NCBI GenBank assembly: GCA_963932465.1
Contig: OZ010786.1
Location: 271,530,411-271,594,410, forward strand
Origin: Maratus speciosus
Taxonomy: Eukaryota > Arthropoda > Arachnida > Araneae > Salticidae
Direction: 5' to 3'
Length of the DNA: 64,000 nucleotides
A program made the position numbers and the translations under genes. Each line of letters starts with the position of its first letter. Position 1 is the stretch's first letter. The notes beneath the pieces were generated by a model. It was not told where the DNA came from, ran no database searches, and was given only the letters and a program-made list of their open reading frames with translations. Of this stretch, positions 22,541 to 32,952 are shown piece after piece.

Positions 22541-23482
22541 CTGTACATATCAGTTTTCTTCAAAATTAATTTAAACTTAACTTTTTGCTTTTAAACGATA
22601 TATTTCTTCACCCCTCATTAAATTGAAATATCTAATTGTATTTCATTTCTTAAAACCATACAGTATTTTATCTAGATGTTTTTCTCCCTTTCTCTAACGT
22701 CTTTAATTCATTCATTTTTTCTTTCCGTTGCTACTCCTAGTTCAGAAAGATAATAGAAAATGTATAATGCAGCTGTTTGTAACATTACGTTTTCATTTAA
22801 TTTCATCTGCTTTCGCCCACGTCATACATAAGTTATTCTTTAATTGCTCATAAAATTTAACCGTTGAAAACATATAAAAAATAACCTTCATTTGATGTGA
22901 TTACGATCTTTGAAATCATCTCATGTACGTTAGCTTGAGTTATGGATAATTTAGGGACAGATGCCTTGTTCTTTGTAGTGTGCAATAATACGTAGCAATT
23001 ATTTAAATTTAATATAAACATTTCCAGTCTTCCTATCGCCGTTTAAGAGATTATGAAAAGCGTATTTTTGGCAGCCTAAGCCCGGTAATGTTACCGGATA
23101 AATTCTTATGATTCATCGCGCCAAATGTTTTGTGCGGCTTTGTGCAGTCTAGAAGAAAGTTTGTAAATTGGTGATATTGTATACCGCCAAGTTATATGAC
23201 TTCTAACGAAACTAGCACTTCTCTGCTGACTACCAGATCTGAATGATGTAGCGAAAATAGCGCATCGGGCGCATTCTCTGTTACGGCTCTCTTTCCCACT
23301 TTACTGCTTTTCCATTGGCCCCATGGCCAAAAGGGATACAATAAGGGGTTAAAGATGCATTTTTCAGTGCTTCACGCCGAATCTATTTTGCTAAGATTTT
23401 TTTTTTCATTTGGCTACTGTTTCTTATTTCTTATTCGCCAAATCGCTAATGTTGGTCAAGAGCCAGCGAGAACCCTGCTTCC

Positions 23483-23660
23483 CGCTCTTCGGTGCCTTTA
23501 ATTTGTGTAATTTCCCTTTTAAATTTATCCGGTTTTAATTTTTGACTTTTTTTTTCTTTTCACTCTGGCTTCCGCAAGAGTTTCGACTAAAGAGACGCAG
23601 GCAGGGACTTTGGACGGACAAGCGGAACGCCGCGCTCCACGAATTTTGCGGTGGTTCTGC
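23483..23660. repeat. GC-rich block, third partial copy
   Basis: It repeats 22268-22445: CTCTTCGGTGCCTTTAATTT, then GACGCAGGCAGGGAC, then AACGCCGCGCTCC. It ends about 40 bp before the apparent start of the transposase-like gene, so it may be part of that gene's leader or promoter. Confidence 0.6.
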
Positions 23661-23699
23661 AAGCCAGTTCCTAAGTGTACGTATTAAAAATCAAAGAAG

Positions 23700-25490
23700 A
23701 TGCCTCCAAAAGAACAGAAATTTCTTCTTGATCGAAGGTCAACAAGAAAGATGGTTCTTGGCACGCTCAATAAAGCCAAGACAAGTAAATTGAGACAAAA
23801 AGAAGACAGGAAAACAAGGGGCCTGATGAGGGCTGAAAAGGCGTGAAGTCTGCAGCTAATAAGAACAGTACAGTTGTTATGTATTCTGAGAGTGGTGATG
23901 AAGAGTACTTTATCAGGTCGTATAGAATTAATATCCATATCACAAGCATCTACTCCTAAAGAAGAGTCACAAATACAAATGAGATCTGCCTACCTGCGAT
24001 CCATGTACCTGCGATTTCAAGGATCTCATATCAGTATGGGTTTTCTCATAGATGCGTGGAAGTAATAGCTTCTGCAATTCTACAAGATGCTGGCATAGTA
24101 ACAGAAAATGATTCACCACATATAACTGACAGAAGTAAAGTACGCATAGAATGAAAGAAAACTAAAGAAGGTGATAAAAATAATGATCTGTAAGCTTTAG
24201 AAGCAGGAATCAAAAGTATATATTTTGATGGAAGAAAAGATAAAGCCCATCAAGAGAAAATTAAAGATAGATTACATTGAAGAACTATAAGTGAAGAACA
24301 TGTATCTCTGATTGAAGAATCCCATTCACTGTATATGTGATACAGTACACCATCTTCTGGATCAGGAAAGCATATTGCAGAAATCTTTTTAAAATACTGT
24401 ACTGAAAACAACTTAAACTTTGATACACTTATTGCTGTAGGTTTTGACGGAACGGTTTTAAACATAGGGAGAAAGAATGGTGCTATTAGAGTTTTTTAAA
24501 CAAAGATTAGTCGTCCATTGAAGTGGTTAATATGCTAGCTTCACGCAAATGAATTGCTTTGCAAATACGTCATTTATTTTCTGAAAATGATGGACAGACT
24601 ATAGGTACACGAGCCTTTTCCGGTCCTACTGGAATATTGTTGAATCAATGTGAACAACAGCCAGTTGTGGAACTTAAAAAAATCTGCTCGTCTCCAGAAA
24701 TGAACTCTAGTGGGTTAAGTACAGACCAAAATTATTTTTTATGTTATATGTCAAGCAGCTTCATCTGGCCAATGCTCCCTAAATCTGGATAATCGTAATC
24801 CAACAAAAATGTATCACTCTAGATGGATGAGAACTCCCAATCGACTACTTAGACTGTACATTGAAAGTCAGAATCCTTCCCAAAATCTGAAGATTATGGT
24901 TGAATTTCTAAGGAAAGTATATACTCCTAATGTGTAATACCTAAGTGTTTCACATTAAGAAAGATTATTCCTGCAAATGTAGTGCTCAAAATGGTTTTCA
25001 AACAATTAAGTTGTCTCATTATTTGAGGGAAGATTTAAAAACGATTGTCGATCCCGTTATATTTTTGTTATCCAGAAAACATTTTACTGGGAATGATAAC
25101 TGATGAAAGAAACTATATTCAAAAACTTGGATTCCGATGAGTATTGAAGGCAAGGTAATGAATGTTCAACAACAAGGCAGTTTCATATTTCAATATTGAA
25201 CTTCAGTGCTACAGACGACATTGATATTATTGGCTGGCAAGAATGTGAAACTACATCACCCGCCATTTTTAAAAATGTATCAACAAAACAGCTGAAAGTG
25301 CTCATAAAAAGATCGGAAATGCTATCTCTTGAATTCCCCAAGTTTCTGTGTCATACTCAAGCCGTTGAAATGCATGAAATTAGTTACTGGAGTATCATTA
25401 GCAGCTGTACGAGTAGAAACAAGGGACGAATATATATGAGCAAAAATCAAATCACGAAAGATAATGCCCCGTTTTGATACCAAAGGCCAA
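23700..25490 (+). pseudogene. decayed transposase-like gene with C-x2-H motif
   Basis: A possible start is ATG 23700 (MPPKEQKFLLDRRSTRK). Recognisable blocks in several frames, in order: YFDGRKD (about 24220), LIAVGFDGT then NIGRKNGAIRVF (24430-24500), CWLHANELLC (about 24533), a phenylalanine-serine-glycine-proline turn (about 24617), HSRWMRTPNRLLRLYIESQN (24818-24878), and SRKIMPRFDTKGQYK at the end (about 25452). FDGRKD and GFDGT are plausible first and second catalytic acidic sites, and C-x2-H is found in several RNase-H-fold transposase groups. The gene has stops and frameshifts throughout. I recall related uncharacterised proteins in arthropods and cnidarians but cannot name the family. 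Confidence 0.65.
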
Positions 25491-25869
25491 TATAAAATAG
25501 AGTGAAATGAACGATCGTTCTACAGCATATCGAATATATTCTTTTTATTATATTAATACATATTCAGAACACTATATTTTCTTTATATTCAGAGAATTAT
25601 CTTTCATGAATATTCGAAAAACAAAACTTGAAAAGTATGTTTAATTATTGTGCTTTTTCTTCTTTGCGACAATTCACATTTTGGAGTAATCTTTACCGTC
25701 TAAGGTGTTAAAACATGACAACACTTGGATTGACCACAAGTAATAACTTAATCAGTCGTTTTTTATTGGTTATTTAACTGAAATCAGAAATTTTGTAAAA
25801 AAAAAAAAAATACTTGAATTATTTACACTACATAGATCAATCTTCGTTTTTCACGTACAAAGGGCAAAA

Positions 25870-26022
25870 CCTTTAAGACCTGGTAGACCCCTAAAGATGA
25901 ATTCCAAATGAAATGAAAATTTAACCTTATATTCAATGTGCCAAAAGGCAAATTTTTAGATATATCCGAAGAAAAATTCCAAAAAAAAAAAAAAAAAAAT
26001 GGTCATTTTCACTCCACCCTAA
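25870..26022. repeat. right terminal inverted repeat
   Basis: Pairs imperfectly with 20659-20810. An A run of about 21 bases sits at 25980-25999 inside it. Confidence 0.7.
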
Positions 26023-26149
26023 TATATATATACATACTTATATCTGATCCTTTATCCATCGACTCGTTTTGTTTTTAACGCTCTGAATTGAATAAACTTC
26101 GTTAAATGATCTTGATAAACCATTATAAACATAAAGTCTCCCTCCGCTT

Positions 26150-26520
26150 GTTATTAACAGGAATATAGAAATTAATGTATATGCTAAAAGAAATTGCTCA
26201 AAAGATCTTCCACCAGCTATATTGCATGCTTCACACCAGCGGTATAGGGACTGACGCACATTTCCAATCGCCAGCAACAACGGAAATCCTGGCGACTAGG
26301 CTCCGTATGGCCCCACAGGAAAAAGTCCAAAAACGAGAGATCCGGCGATCCTGGTGGCCAAGATATGGGACCTCGACTAATCCATCGCCCTGGGACAGTG
26401 GAAAACTACCTTTTAATTTATCACAGCTGGCGTTAGACCATACATTCTATGACAAAATTTGTTCGTATAGCTGCGTTCTATAACCCCTAAAGTTTTGCCC
26501 ATTTTTTGAGATACTCCCTG
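26150..26520 (-). pseudogene. mariner-like transposase C-terminus and one terminal repeat
   Basis: On the minus strand, WPPGSPDLSFLDFFLWGH (about 26358-26304) is the third acidic region of an IS630/Tc1/mariner-type transposase (SPDL then DFFLWG). It is followed after frame changes by NVRQSLYRWCEACNIAGGRS and FEQFL, the usual C-terminal end. Reading the other way, 26490-26520 gives CAGGGAGTATCTCAAAAAAT, like a mariner end, next to TATATATA. The central part of the gene is deleted, and I do not see the other end. Clear fragment. Confidence 0.75.
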
Positions 26521-26784
26521 TATATATATATCAGTTTGCAGTATTTGATACCTATACCTATTACAAAGCAAAATGAAAAATATAAAAATCGCCTAGCGCT
26601 TGTTAAAATAGTCATACACGCACAATATTAGATATGTTACCTTAGGCTTTCTATTTAAGAATTGTATTGTAGCATATTCATTTCGTTTAGAAGGTAATTT
26701 CAAAGATATTGATTGTATTACTGCCTATGGATATTTCTGAGTAAAATATATTCAACGACTTTATACTATAAGAATCTCTGTAAA
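26521..26784. other. AT-rich spacer
   Basis: Nothing recognised apart from a short TA run at 26521-26530. Confidence 0.5.
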
Positions 26785-27600
26785 GTTTTATTATGTTACT
26801 TCAAAAGTCAATAGAAATTAAGTTATGTTGTCATATGCCTGATAGTTCGTCCATATCGTCTAAAATTTAGTAAAATTGATCCAGTTCATACGAGAATGTG
26901 CCCTTTTTAGAAACTAATATTTATAATTTTGGACACAAAATGTTACCAATTAAATAAAATAGTATTTCTTGCAAAAACGCTATAATTATCGTCTATAGTA
27001 CATTGGATAGTAATTATTACTGAATGCCTCGTCCGTGTTCGAAATAAACCCAAACTATGGAAGAGTGCTAATAACACTGCTTAACAAATCTTAAGGAATT
27101 TTCTGTTCCTCTATATACATTGGATCTTTCTTATAGATTTCAAAGTGTTGAATAAGAATATCTGAAATGTTTTACTATAAAATATATAATATAAACTTTA
27201 AAAATTCATAAAAATGGATTTTGTTTTATTATGTTACTTCAAAAGTCAATAGGAATTAAGTTCAGTTGTCATATAGCCTGATAGTTCGTACATATCGTCT
27301 TCAACTTTAGTAAAGTTGATCCAGTTGATATGAGAATGCGCTTTTTGAGAAACCAATACTTATAATTTTGGGCACAAAATTTTATCAATTAAATAAAATT
27401 GTATTTCGTACGAAAACGCTATAATTATCGTCCATAGTACATCAGAGAGTAATTATTACTGAATGCCTCGTCCGTGTTCGAAAGGAACCCAAACTATGGG
27501 AGAGTGCTAATAACACTGCTTAACAAATCTTAACGAATTTTCGTTTCCTCTATATACATTGAATCTTTCTTATAGATTTCAAGGTGTTGAAAAAGAATAT
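26785..27600. repeat. tandem duplication, period 438 bp
   Basis: 26785-27162 and 27223-27600 are two direct copies starting GTTTTATTATGTTACTTC and ending near GTTGAAWAAGAATAT, about 90 percent alike by eye. They are separated by a 60-bp unmatched piece. Shared inner blocks include GAATGCCTCGTCCGTGTTCG. I see no coding frame conserved between them. Confidence 0.85.
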
Positions 27601-27699
27601 GTTTGTAAAAATTTTCTATCACCCTCCAATTTTAAGGAAATTCATTTACACGTTTTGGATTATATAGGCTATTATATAGCAGATTTAATTATATTGCAT

Positions 27700-29640
27700 T
27701 CTTATTTTACTTGCGTTTGAACCACGCGTACATTTTGTTTTACTTATTACAGCGACATAACATACGGCAAGAGATTAGAAACAGCTTTCACTCTGATAAA
27801 TTTTTATAAGAAATATCCGTGCCTGGATGAAAATTACAAGAAATAGTGTGCCATTTGTTGTGGCTCAAGCCTACGGATAATACAAATGACTGCTACTTTT
27901 GTATTACAAAAATTAAAGGATTCTCTGTAAAAAGCAAACATAAACTTACGTACCCGAGCTTACCGACCAGTATTTTATAATGATGAATTACCAATACCAA
28001 AGCCTCTAGAAAGTTTTAGGTATGACGATACAGCAGTATAAATGGAAATTGATGAACTTGAAACTTCCTCTTTATGTGATATAAACACTTCTCCTGGCAT
28101 AAATGCAAAACCACATCTAATTACTCAAGAAGAATGAAATGGTTTAGTAAAAGACTTAAATGTGTATTAAAAAAAACTCAGAATAACTTACATCAAGATT
28201 GCAAGGTTGGAATCGCCTCCAAATAGCACTATCATATAAGTTTACTGAGATCGACATAAGAAATATTCCGTGTTTTTTTTCACAAAAGGTTATTTATACC
28301 ATTGTTATTATATAAGTGGTTCAATGCCTGCTTTCAATTGTCACTATAACTCGGAACAATGGCGATTGTTCATCGATGGCTTGAAAACCAGCATGAAGGG
28401 TGTGCTTGGAAATGGCCTACCGTCTATTCCAATAGCATATTCTTGCATAATGAAAAGCATCTTACGAAACTATGATGATACTGCTTCATACAATTGATTA
28501 CTTACATAATTGGAATATATCTGCAGATTTTAAAGGAATTGTCATTCTCATTGGTATTCAACTAAGCTATACATAATACTGCTGTTTCCTTTGCGATTGG
28601 GACATCAAATCAAAAAATGAACATTATATCAAAAAGAAGTGGTCAGAGCAAAAACAATGTATTGTAAGTGATATCCAAAATGATCCTCTAATCAATAAAA
28701 AGAAAATTATTCTCCTACTTTTACCCATAAAGTTGTGATTTATGAAGAATTTCGTTAAAGCGATGAATAAAGAAGGGCTTTGATTTCAATATCTGCAAGT
28801 ACAATTTCCATGGATAAGCTACGTAAAATTTAAGGAGCGTATCGTATGAAGGACAAACATTTTGAAGTTACATTAAGTGATTTAGAAAAAACAGCATGGA
28901 TTGATGTTTAAACTGTTGTGATACATTTTTTATCGAAGATAATCAAAGTCCTAACAATGAAAAATTAATTAAAGACATGTTTAAAAGTTTAAAAATATTT
29001 AAAATGTTAAATTTAGTATGATTAATGTCATTGAAAATTCCCTTTTTTGCGTCTCATTTAAAAATTTTCCTGAAAGTATGGAAGCTGTGAGCGACAAGCA
29101 TGGAGAGTGCTTCTACCAGTATATTTCTTCAATGAAAATCCGATGGTGGACCCTTAAGAGGGCTGGTCACTCATCTTCGGTTTTCTCCTCCGTAATGTTA
29201 ATCCTATGGACTTTTGATGCATTCGTATATTAAAATATCTCCTCGGGAAATTCATATTTTTAACATATTTTTTCTGTGTACTCTTCTTAAAGGATGTCTC
29301 TTTTTTTCTTAGTTCTCAAAATATTTCTAAAATCTATGCTGAATTTAATATTTTGTGGATTAAAAGCGAGCGAACTGTGAGTAAGATTTTAACACTTCCT
29401 ATAAAATTAAGTCTATAACTTAGAAATATTTTGAGAACTAAGAAAAAAAGAGATATCTTTTAGGAAGTGTACACAAAAAATAGAAGTTAAAAATATTAAT
29501 TTCCCGTGGAGATATTTTTAATATACGAATGCATCCAATGCCCATAGACTTTACATTAGTGAGGGGAAATCGGAAGCTGAGTGACCAGCCCCCTTAACAT
29601 GCTCGGAGATTACTGTTCCCAGCAAAGAAACAAACAGTGG
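27700..29640 (+). pseudogene. remnant of an uncharacterised multi-copy protein family
   Basis: Blocks recognisable in order, across several frames: NTNDCYFCITKIKGFSVKSK then HKLTYPSLP (27885-27975), LITQEEWN-like (about 28117), LGNGLPSIPIAYSCI (28408-28450), YCCFLCDWDIKSK then HYIKKKW (28577-28640), MKNFVKAMNKEG (about 28741), FPESMEAVSDKHGECFYQYI (29060-29130), and, after a MITE insertion, NMLGDYC (29595-29615). I recall this pattern (CCFLC-x-WD, SDxHGExF, MLxDYC) from abundant uncharacterised arthropod proteins that behave like transposon genes. No domain name or ends are known to me. Stops and frameshifts are frequent. Confidence 0.6.
29158..29593. mobile_element. 436-bp TTAA MITE with near-full-length inverted arms
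   Basis: Flanked by TTAA at 29154-29157 and 29594-29597. The ends are GAGGGCTGGTCACTCA and the complement TGAGTGACCAGCCCCC. The arms pair for about 180 bp each (for example CTTAGTTCTCAAAATATTTC at about 29308 against its complement at about 29420), leaving a central loop of about 80 bp. TTAA targets are used by piggyBac- and Kolobok-type transposases. Joining the flanks restores the host reading WWTLNMLGDYC, which confirms the insertion. Confidence 0.9.
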
Positions 29641-29870
29641 GCCATCAGCTGGAAAAAAGATAGCAGCCAGCAGTTCCATTAGCGGTAAAGTGCAAGGGTG
29701 CCATTACTTAAACCTGACGAAAAGTGTCCAAGCCGAATACAGCTGGCCCATCAGTGATGGCCAACAGCAGGCCAGCATTGGTATGCCATCACATTACTTC
29801 AATCCGGCACTTTTCCTGGAGTGCTAGCACCTATCCCACTGCTATTCCTTTGCTGGCCCAGCACTTTCCC
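29615..29870. mobile_element. CAGC-rich inverted-repeat element, copy 1
   Basis: Starts GTTCCCAGCAAAG and ends CTTTGCTGGCCCAGCAC. It contains several GCTGGCC/GGCCAGC palindromes. It resembles 30521-30754. No coding capacity. The flanking duplication is not clear. Confidence 0.55.
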
Positions 29871-29874
29871 TTAT

Positions 29875-30410
29875 AAAAATTTCTTATAGGATTCTATAAA
29901 AAAAACAAAGTGTTATATAATTATGGCTCTTTTTTCTATAAGCTAGTTTCACCAAGAGCTATAGAAATATCTATAGAAGTGTCTGTAATAGAAATGTCTA
30001 CAGAAATATTTGAACTTCAAGCGGTTTCCATGTGGCCACCCTCCCAAGTACTAACCGCGCTCGATGCTGCTTGGTTTTCGTGATCGGAGATGAACAAGTG
30101 CTTTCAGCGTACGCTACGACTGCTCGTAGTTTTCAAGCTCTCATTACACTATTTCAAGTTTGTTTCTTTTCTTATTTACGTTCCGAATCATTAAACTGGT
30201 ATAGAAATGATTCTATTGTATAGAAATCCTGCGTATTTTATGCGCTTTTTTTTATTATTGATTCTGAACTGTGTAAATTATGAAAACCGAAATCCTTTGT
30301 AACCTAGTAAAACCAGATTTAAGGAAGAAAAAAAGTGCGTTGAAATAAAGAATTTATTTATTTATTTATTTACTTATTTATTTTGTTGGTGGCAGTGGTG
30401 CTATATTTTT
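29875..30410 (-). repeat. 5S rRNA-derived repeat, copy 1
   Basis: Three parts read in window order. First, AT-rich TTCTATAGAA-type units at 29875-30012. Second, a 5S rRNA-like segment on the minus strand at 30019-30130. Third, a tail with TTATTTACGTTCCGAATCATTAA-like sequence ending in a TTTA repeat (30350-30375) and TTTTGTTGGTGG. The same three parts in the same order occur at 45780-46610, so this is one repeat family. Confidence 0.75.
30019..30130 (-). pseudogene. 5S rRNA-like sequence
   Basis: Reading the minus strand: CGTACGCTGAAAGCACTTG, CTCCGATCACGAAAACCAAG, CAGCATCGAGCGCGGTTAGT, ACTTGGGAGGGTGG. This follows the order of arthropod 5S rRNA (CCGATCACCGAA, AAGCAGC, GGGCGCGGTTAGTACTTGGATGGG) with about 80 percent match by eye. 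About 10 extra bases (GCCACATGGA) sit before ACCGCTTG near the 3' end. As it is embedded in a repeat family it is more likely the internal promoter of a 5S-derived SINE than a working 5S gene. Confidence 0.75.
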
Positions 30411-30520
30411 TACAGTTTGAAAAAAAAATAGCTTCACAGATTAATTTGTGTAAGATATTCATTTCAGATTTGTGTTCAAATACTCAATGTCTTCGATATT
30501 CGCTGCGCCACCTAGCGTAA

Positions 30521-30754
30521 GGGTTCCCAGCACTAATACTGCAAAAGTTCGTGCACTTCTATGTAGTGGTGGGCCAGCGCATGAGATAAAATGGATGCCC
30601 ACCAGAATTTTATCTGATGATTTCCAACAGCAAAGTTTACTGAAGCTGTCCAGCAGTGGTCATGCAGTTGTAGACCATCAGCCAGCACTTCTCCATCATT
30701 GCCAGCTTCTATCTTGCTGCTGGCCAGCAGTTTCCTCTTTGCTGGGTTGGAACC
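30521..30754. mobile_element. CAGC-rich inverted-repeat element, copy 2
   Basis: Starts GGTTCCCAGCACTAAT and ends CTTTGCTGGGTTGGAACC. The inside is dense in CCAGCA and TGCTGG, like 29615-29870. A 141-codon frame that crosses it (30472-30897) shows no known protein and spans repeat boundaries, so it is not taken as a gene. Confidence 0.55.
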
Positions 30755-30821
30755 TTATTAGAGAAGCTCGTCATTGTGTCTATAAGACAGCATCCACAAT
30801 TAAGACAATTACTGCTACATA

Positions 30822-31022
30822 CACTGTAAAAAAACGAACTAAAATACGGAAATACTACTGGCAATCGAGATGCCAGTACGGAAGTTTTTCCCCGTAAAAG
30901 TCAAAAAACGGAAACTTTTATGTAATTTACCGGGGAAAAGTTTCGTTAAAATGCGGAAATAGTACTGGCGTCTCGATTACCAGTAGTATTTCCGTATTTC
31001 AGTCGGTTTTTTTTTTACAGTG
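30822..31022. mobile_element. 201-bp palindromic TA MITE
   Basis: Flanked by TA at 30820-30821 and 31023-31024. The ends are CACTGTAAAAAAAC and the complement TTTTTTTTTACAGTG. Almost the whole length folds back: AATACGGAAATACTACTGGC pairs with ACCAGTAGTATTTCCGTATT, and TTCCCCGTAAA with TTTACCGGGGAA. Non-coding. Likely Tc1/mariner-mobilised. Confidence 0.88.
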
Positions 31023-31230
31023 TAAAGTATGAAATTTGGGAAATTTCTTATGAATATCATTTTTTTCACAAAACTTCCCTTGCTTTTTTCGATAACTTTA
31101 TAAACAGTGTATATTTTCAGTGGTTTAAATATTGGTTATAAGATTTTTAAGTGTTTATCATTACTAAAATGCCAAATGACAAAATTTATAAGACATGCAT
31201 TGATTAACTACTACAAAATTGATATTTCCA

Positions 31231-31574
31231 CACTGTAAAAAAAAACGACATTTTTACAGTACAAAGTACTGTTCATCTCGCGCACAAACTCGATCACAGT
31301 TGAATGTACTGTATCTTTCTTTGGTTTCCTGACTATTTAAACATGGAAAACACAGTAGTTGCGTAAAATTAACAGCACAATGTACTGGCAATTTGGACGC
31401 CAGTAGTTTGTGCTGTGGTCCAAATGCGACCAAAATTGCCAGTACATTGTACTGTTAATTTTACGCAACTACTGTATTTTTCATGTTTAAATAGTCAGGA
31501 AACCAAAGAAAGATACAGTACATTCAACTGTGATCGAGTTGTGCTGGCAAATTTACAGTGGTTTTTATACAGTG
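31231..31574. mobile_element. 344-bp palindromic MITE, same end type
   Basis: The ends CACTGTAAAAAAAA and ATACAGTG match those of the 201-bp MITE. The arms pair over most of the length (CTTTGGTTTCCTGACTATTT against AAATAGTCAGGAAACCAAAG, both complete). The flanking dinucleotide is CA on both sides rather than TA. Non-coding. Confidence 0.85.
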
Positions 31575-32446
31575 CAAGATTTTATTTTATTTTTAAATCT
31601 ATAGGTGATGTAATATTTTAATGACATATTCTTTTTCAACACCACCTAAAATATAAAAGTCACCACTTAATTTATGAGGAACAGAAACCTTGATGTTAAT
31701 CAGCGTTATAGTACACTGCTAATGAACCTCAATTTTGGAAAGTGAACCGGTTGACCTCGACTCTGTAGATCATGCTCAGTAAGATAATGCCAGCATTTAC
31801 AGCGAATTCCACCCACTTACTGGCGGGTAAACAGTTTGACAGGACATAAGGATAAAATTCAGTTATATAACTGAATTGACCACAGCCCTTAAAACTCTTC
31901 TTTTTGTTGTTTCTTATTTATTTACAGAGTTGCACAAAATTCATCTCATACATGAATCTTGTGGACTGTTACAATTTAGAACACATTTTAACGTTTTCCT
32001 TTTGCAAAGTCGGCGAAATTTCAGTTTTGTAACTGCTTAAAGCAACGTCGTTGGAAATATTAAGCTGCTTAAAGAATCATTTTTAAGTCATAGAATAATA
32101 ATCGAGAATATTTATAAAGAGTGTTTCATAAATGTACTTAAGCATGAATGTACTCAGTATGTAGTAGGAACTAAAACTCTTTAAAATCGGGCACATTACC
32201 TATTGATTTCTGGATCGCATTCAAACAATAATTAGACTCAATGGAGATTTTTTCTGCATCTCGATAGCTAGTATGCAATAATCCTTTGCAAGGAATCCGA
32301 AATTGGGTCAAAAAGAGTTGGATAGTATTTCTGTCAGAGCAACTACAAAGATAGGTTTTCAATTGTGACGTAGTCTTAGAACTAAATTGCATTGGCATTA
32401 GTAAATCTTTTTCCTTGTGCCATATTTGCGAAGTAAACTTAGGATT
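31575..32446. other. spacer with one weak open frame
   Basis: No mobile element recognised. A 75-codon minus frame at 32398-32171 (MPMQFSSKTTSQLKTYLCSC and on, ending VPDFKEF) has a protein-like residue mix. It could be an exon or gene fragment, but I recognise no domain and see no partner exon. Confidence 0.3.
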
Positions 32447-32450
32447 TTAA

Positions 32451-32921
32451 CCCATTTATGCCTGAATTTCTGTTTTCTCAAACTACTTGGTAAAATCACT
32501 TTAAAATGTTACAAAATGAAATGGAAAAATAAAAAATAATTTACGCTAAAATATTTTTGTATCTTTTTTATAAAATATAAACGTACTAAATATGGGAATA
32601 TCCATATGTGGAAAATGCATAATTATTTGTTTTATCTAAATTTATCTAAATTGAGCTTTTAAATTGTATATTATGTATTATAATTATTATTTTTATGAAT
32701 TATTAAAAAAATATATTTATTTCTTTACAGAGACTAATAATATTATAAGTATTATTAATAATAATTTAAGAATAATCATATTTGAGGCTAGAAAATAATT
32801 CATTTCAAAATCATTTTGAAAAGGACTTTACATAAATAACTGTCCCCTAACTGGCTAATATAAATATTTACCCATTTGCGCCTAGCGCCCAAAATTTTGT
32901 ACGTTACAAACATGCAAAAAC

Positions 32922-32952
<31 letters not shown>

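Larger units (their letters stand above)
20659..26022 (+). mobile_element. 5.4-kb DNA transposon with long imperfect TIRs
   Basis: The ends are TTAGGGTGGAATGAAAA (20659) and its reverse complement, with one change, at 26007-26022. Similarity continues inward for about 150 bp on each side with gaps. Shared blocks include TTGGAATTTT, TTGCCTTTT, a GGGxTCTACCAGG block and CCTT. Flanks are TA-rich (CATATATA left, TATATATA right), so the duplication length is not certain (6 or 8 bp). The inside carries a decayed transposase-like gene and an internal GC-rich duplicated block. The transposase has D residues and a C-x2-H motif like hAT, P and related groups, but I cannot name the superfamily. Confidence 0.8.

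Noticed and set aside
30019..30130. A working 5S rRNA gene
   Set aside because: There is an insertion near the 3' end, many substitutions, and it is embedded in a dispersed repeat.
30472..30897. 141-codon plus-strand frame
   Set aside because: It crosses the boundaries of a CAGC-rich element and a palindromic MITE and has no protein-like pattern.
31241..31621. 68-codon plus frame 31415-31621
   Set aside because: It is contained mostly in the arm of a palindromic MITE.
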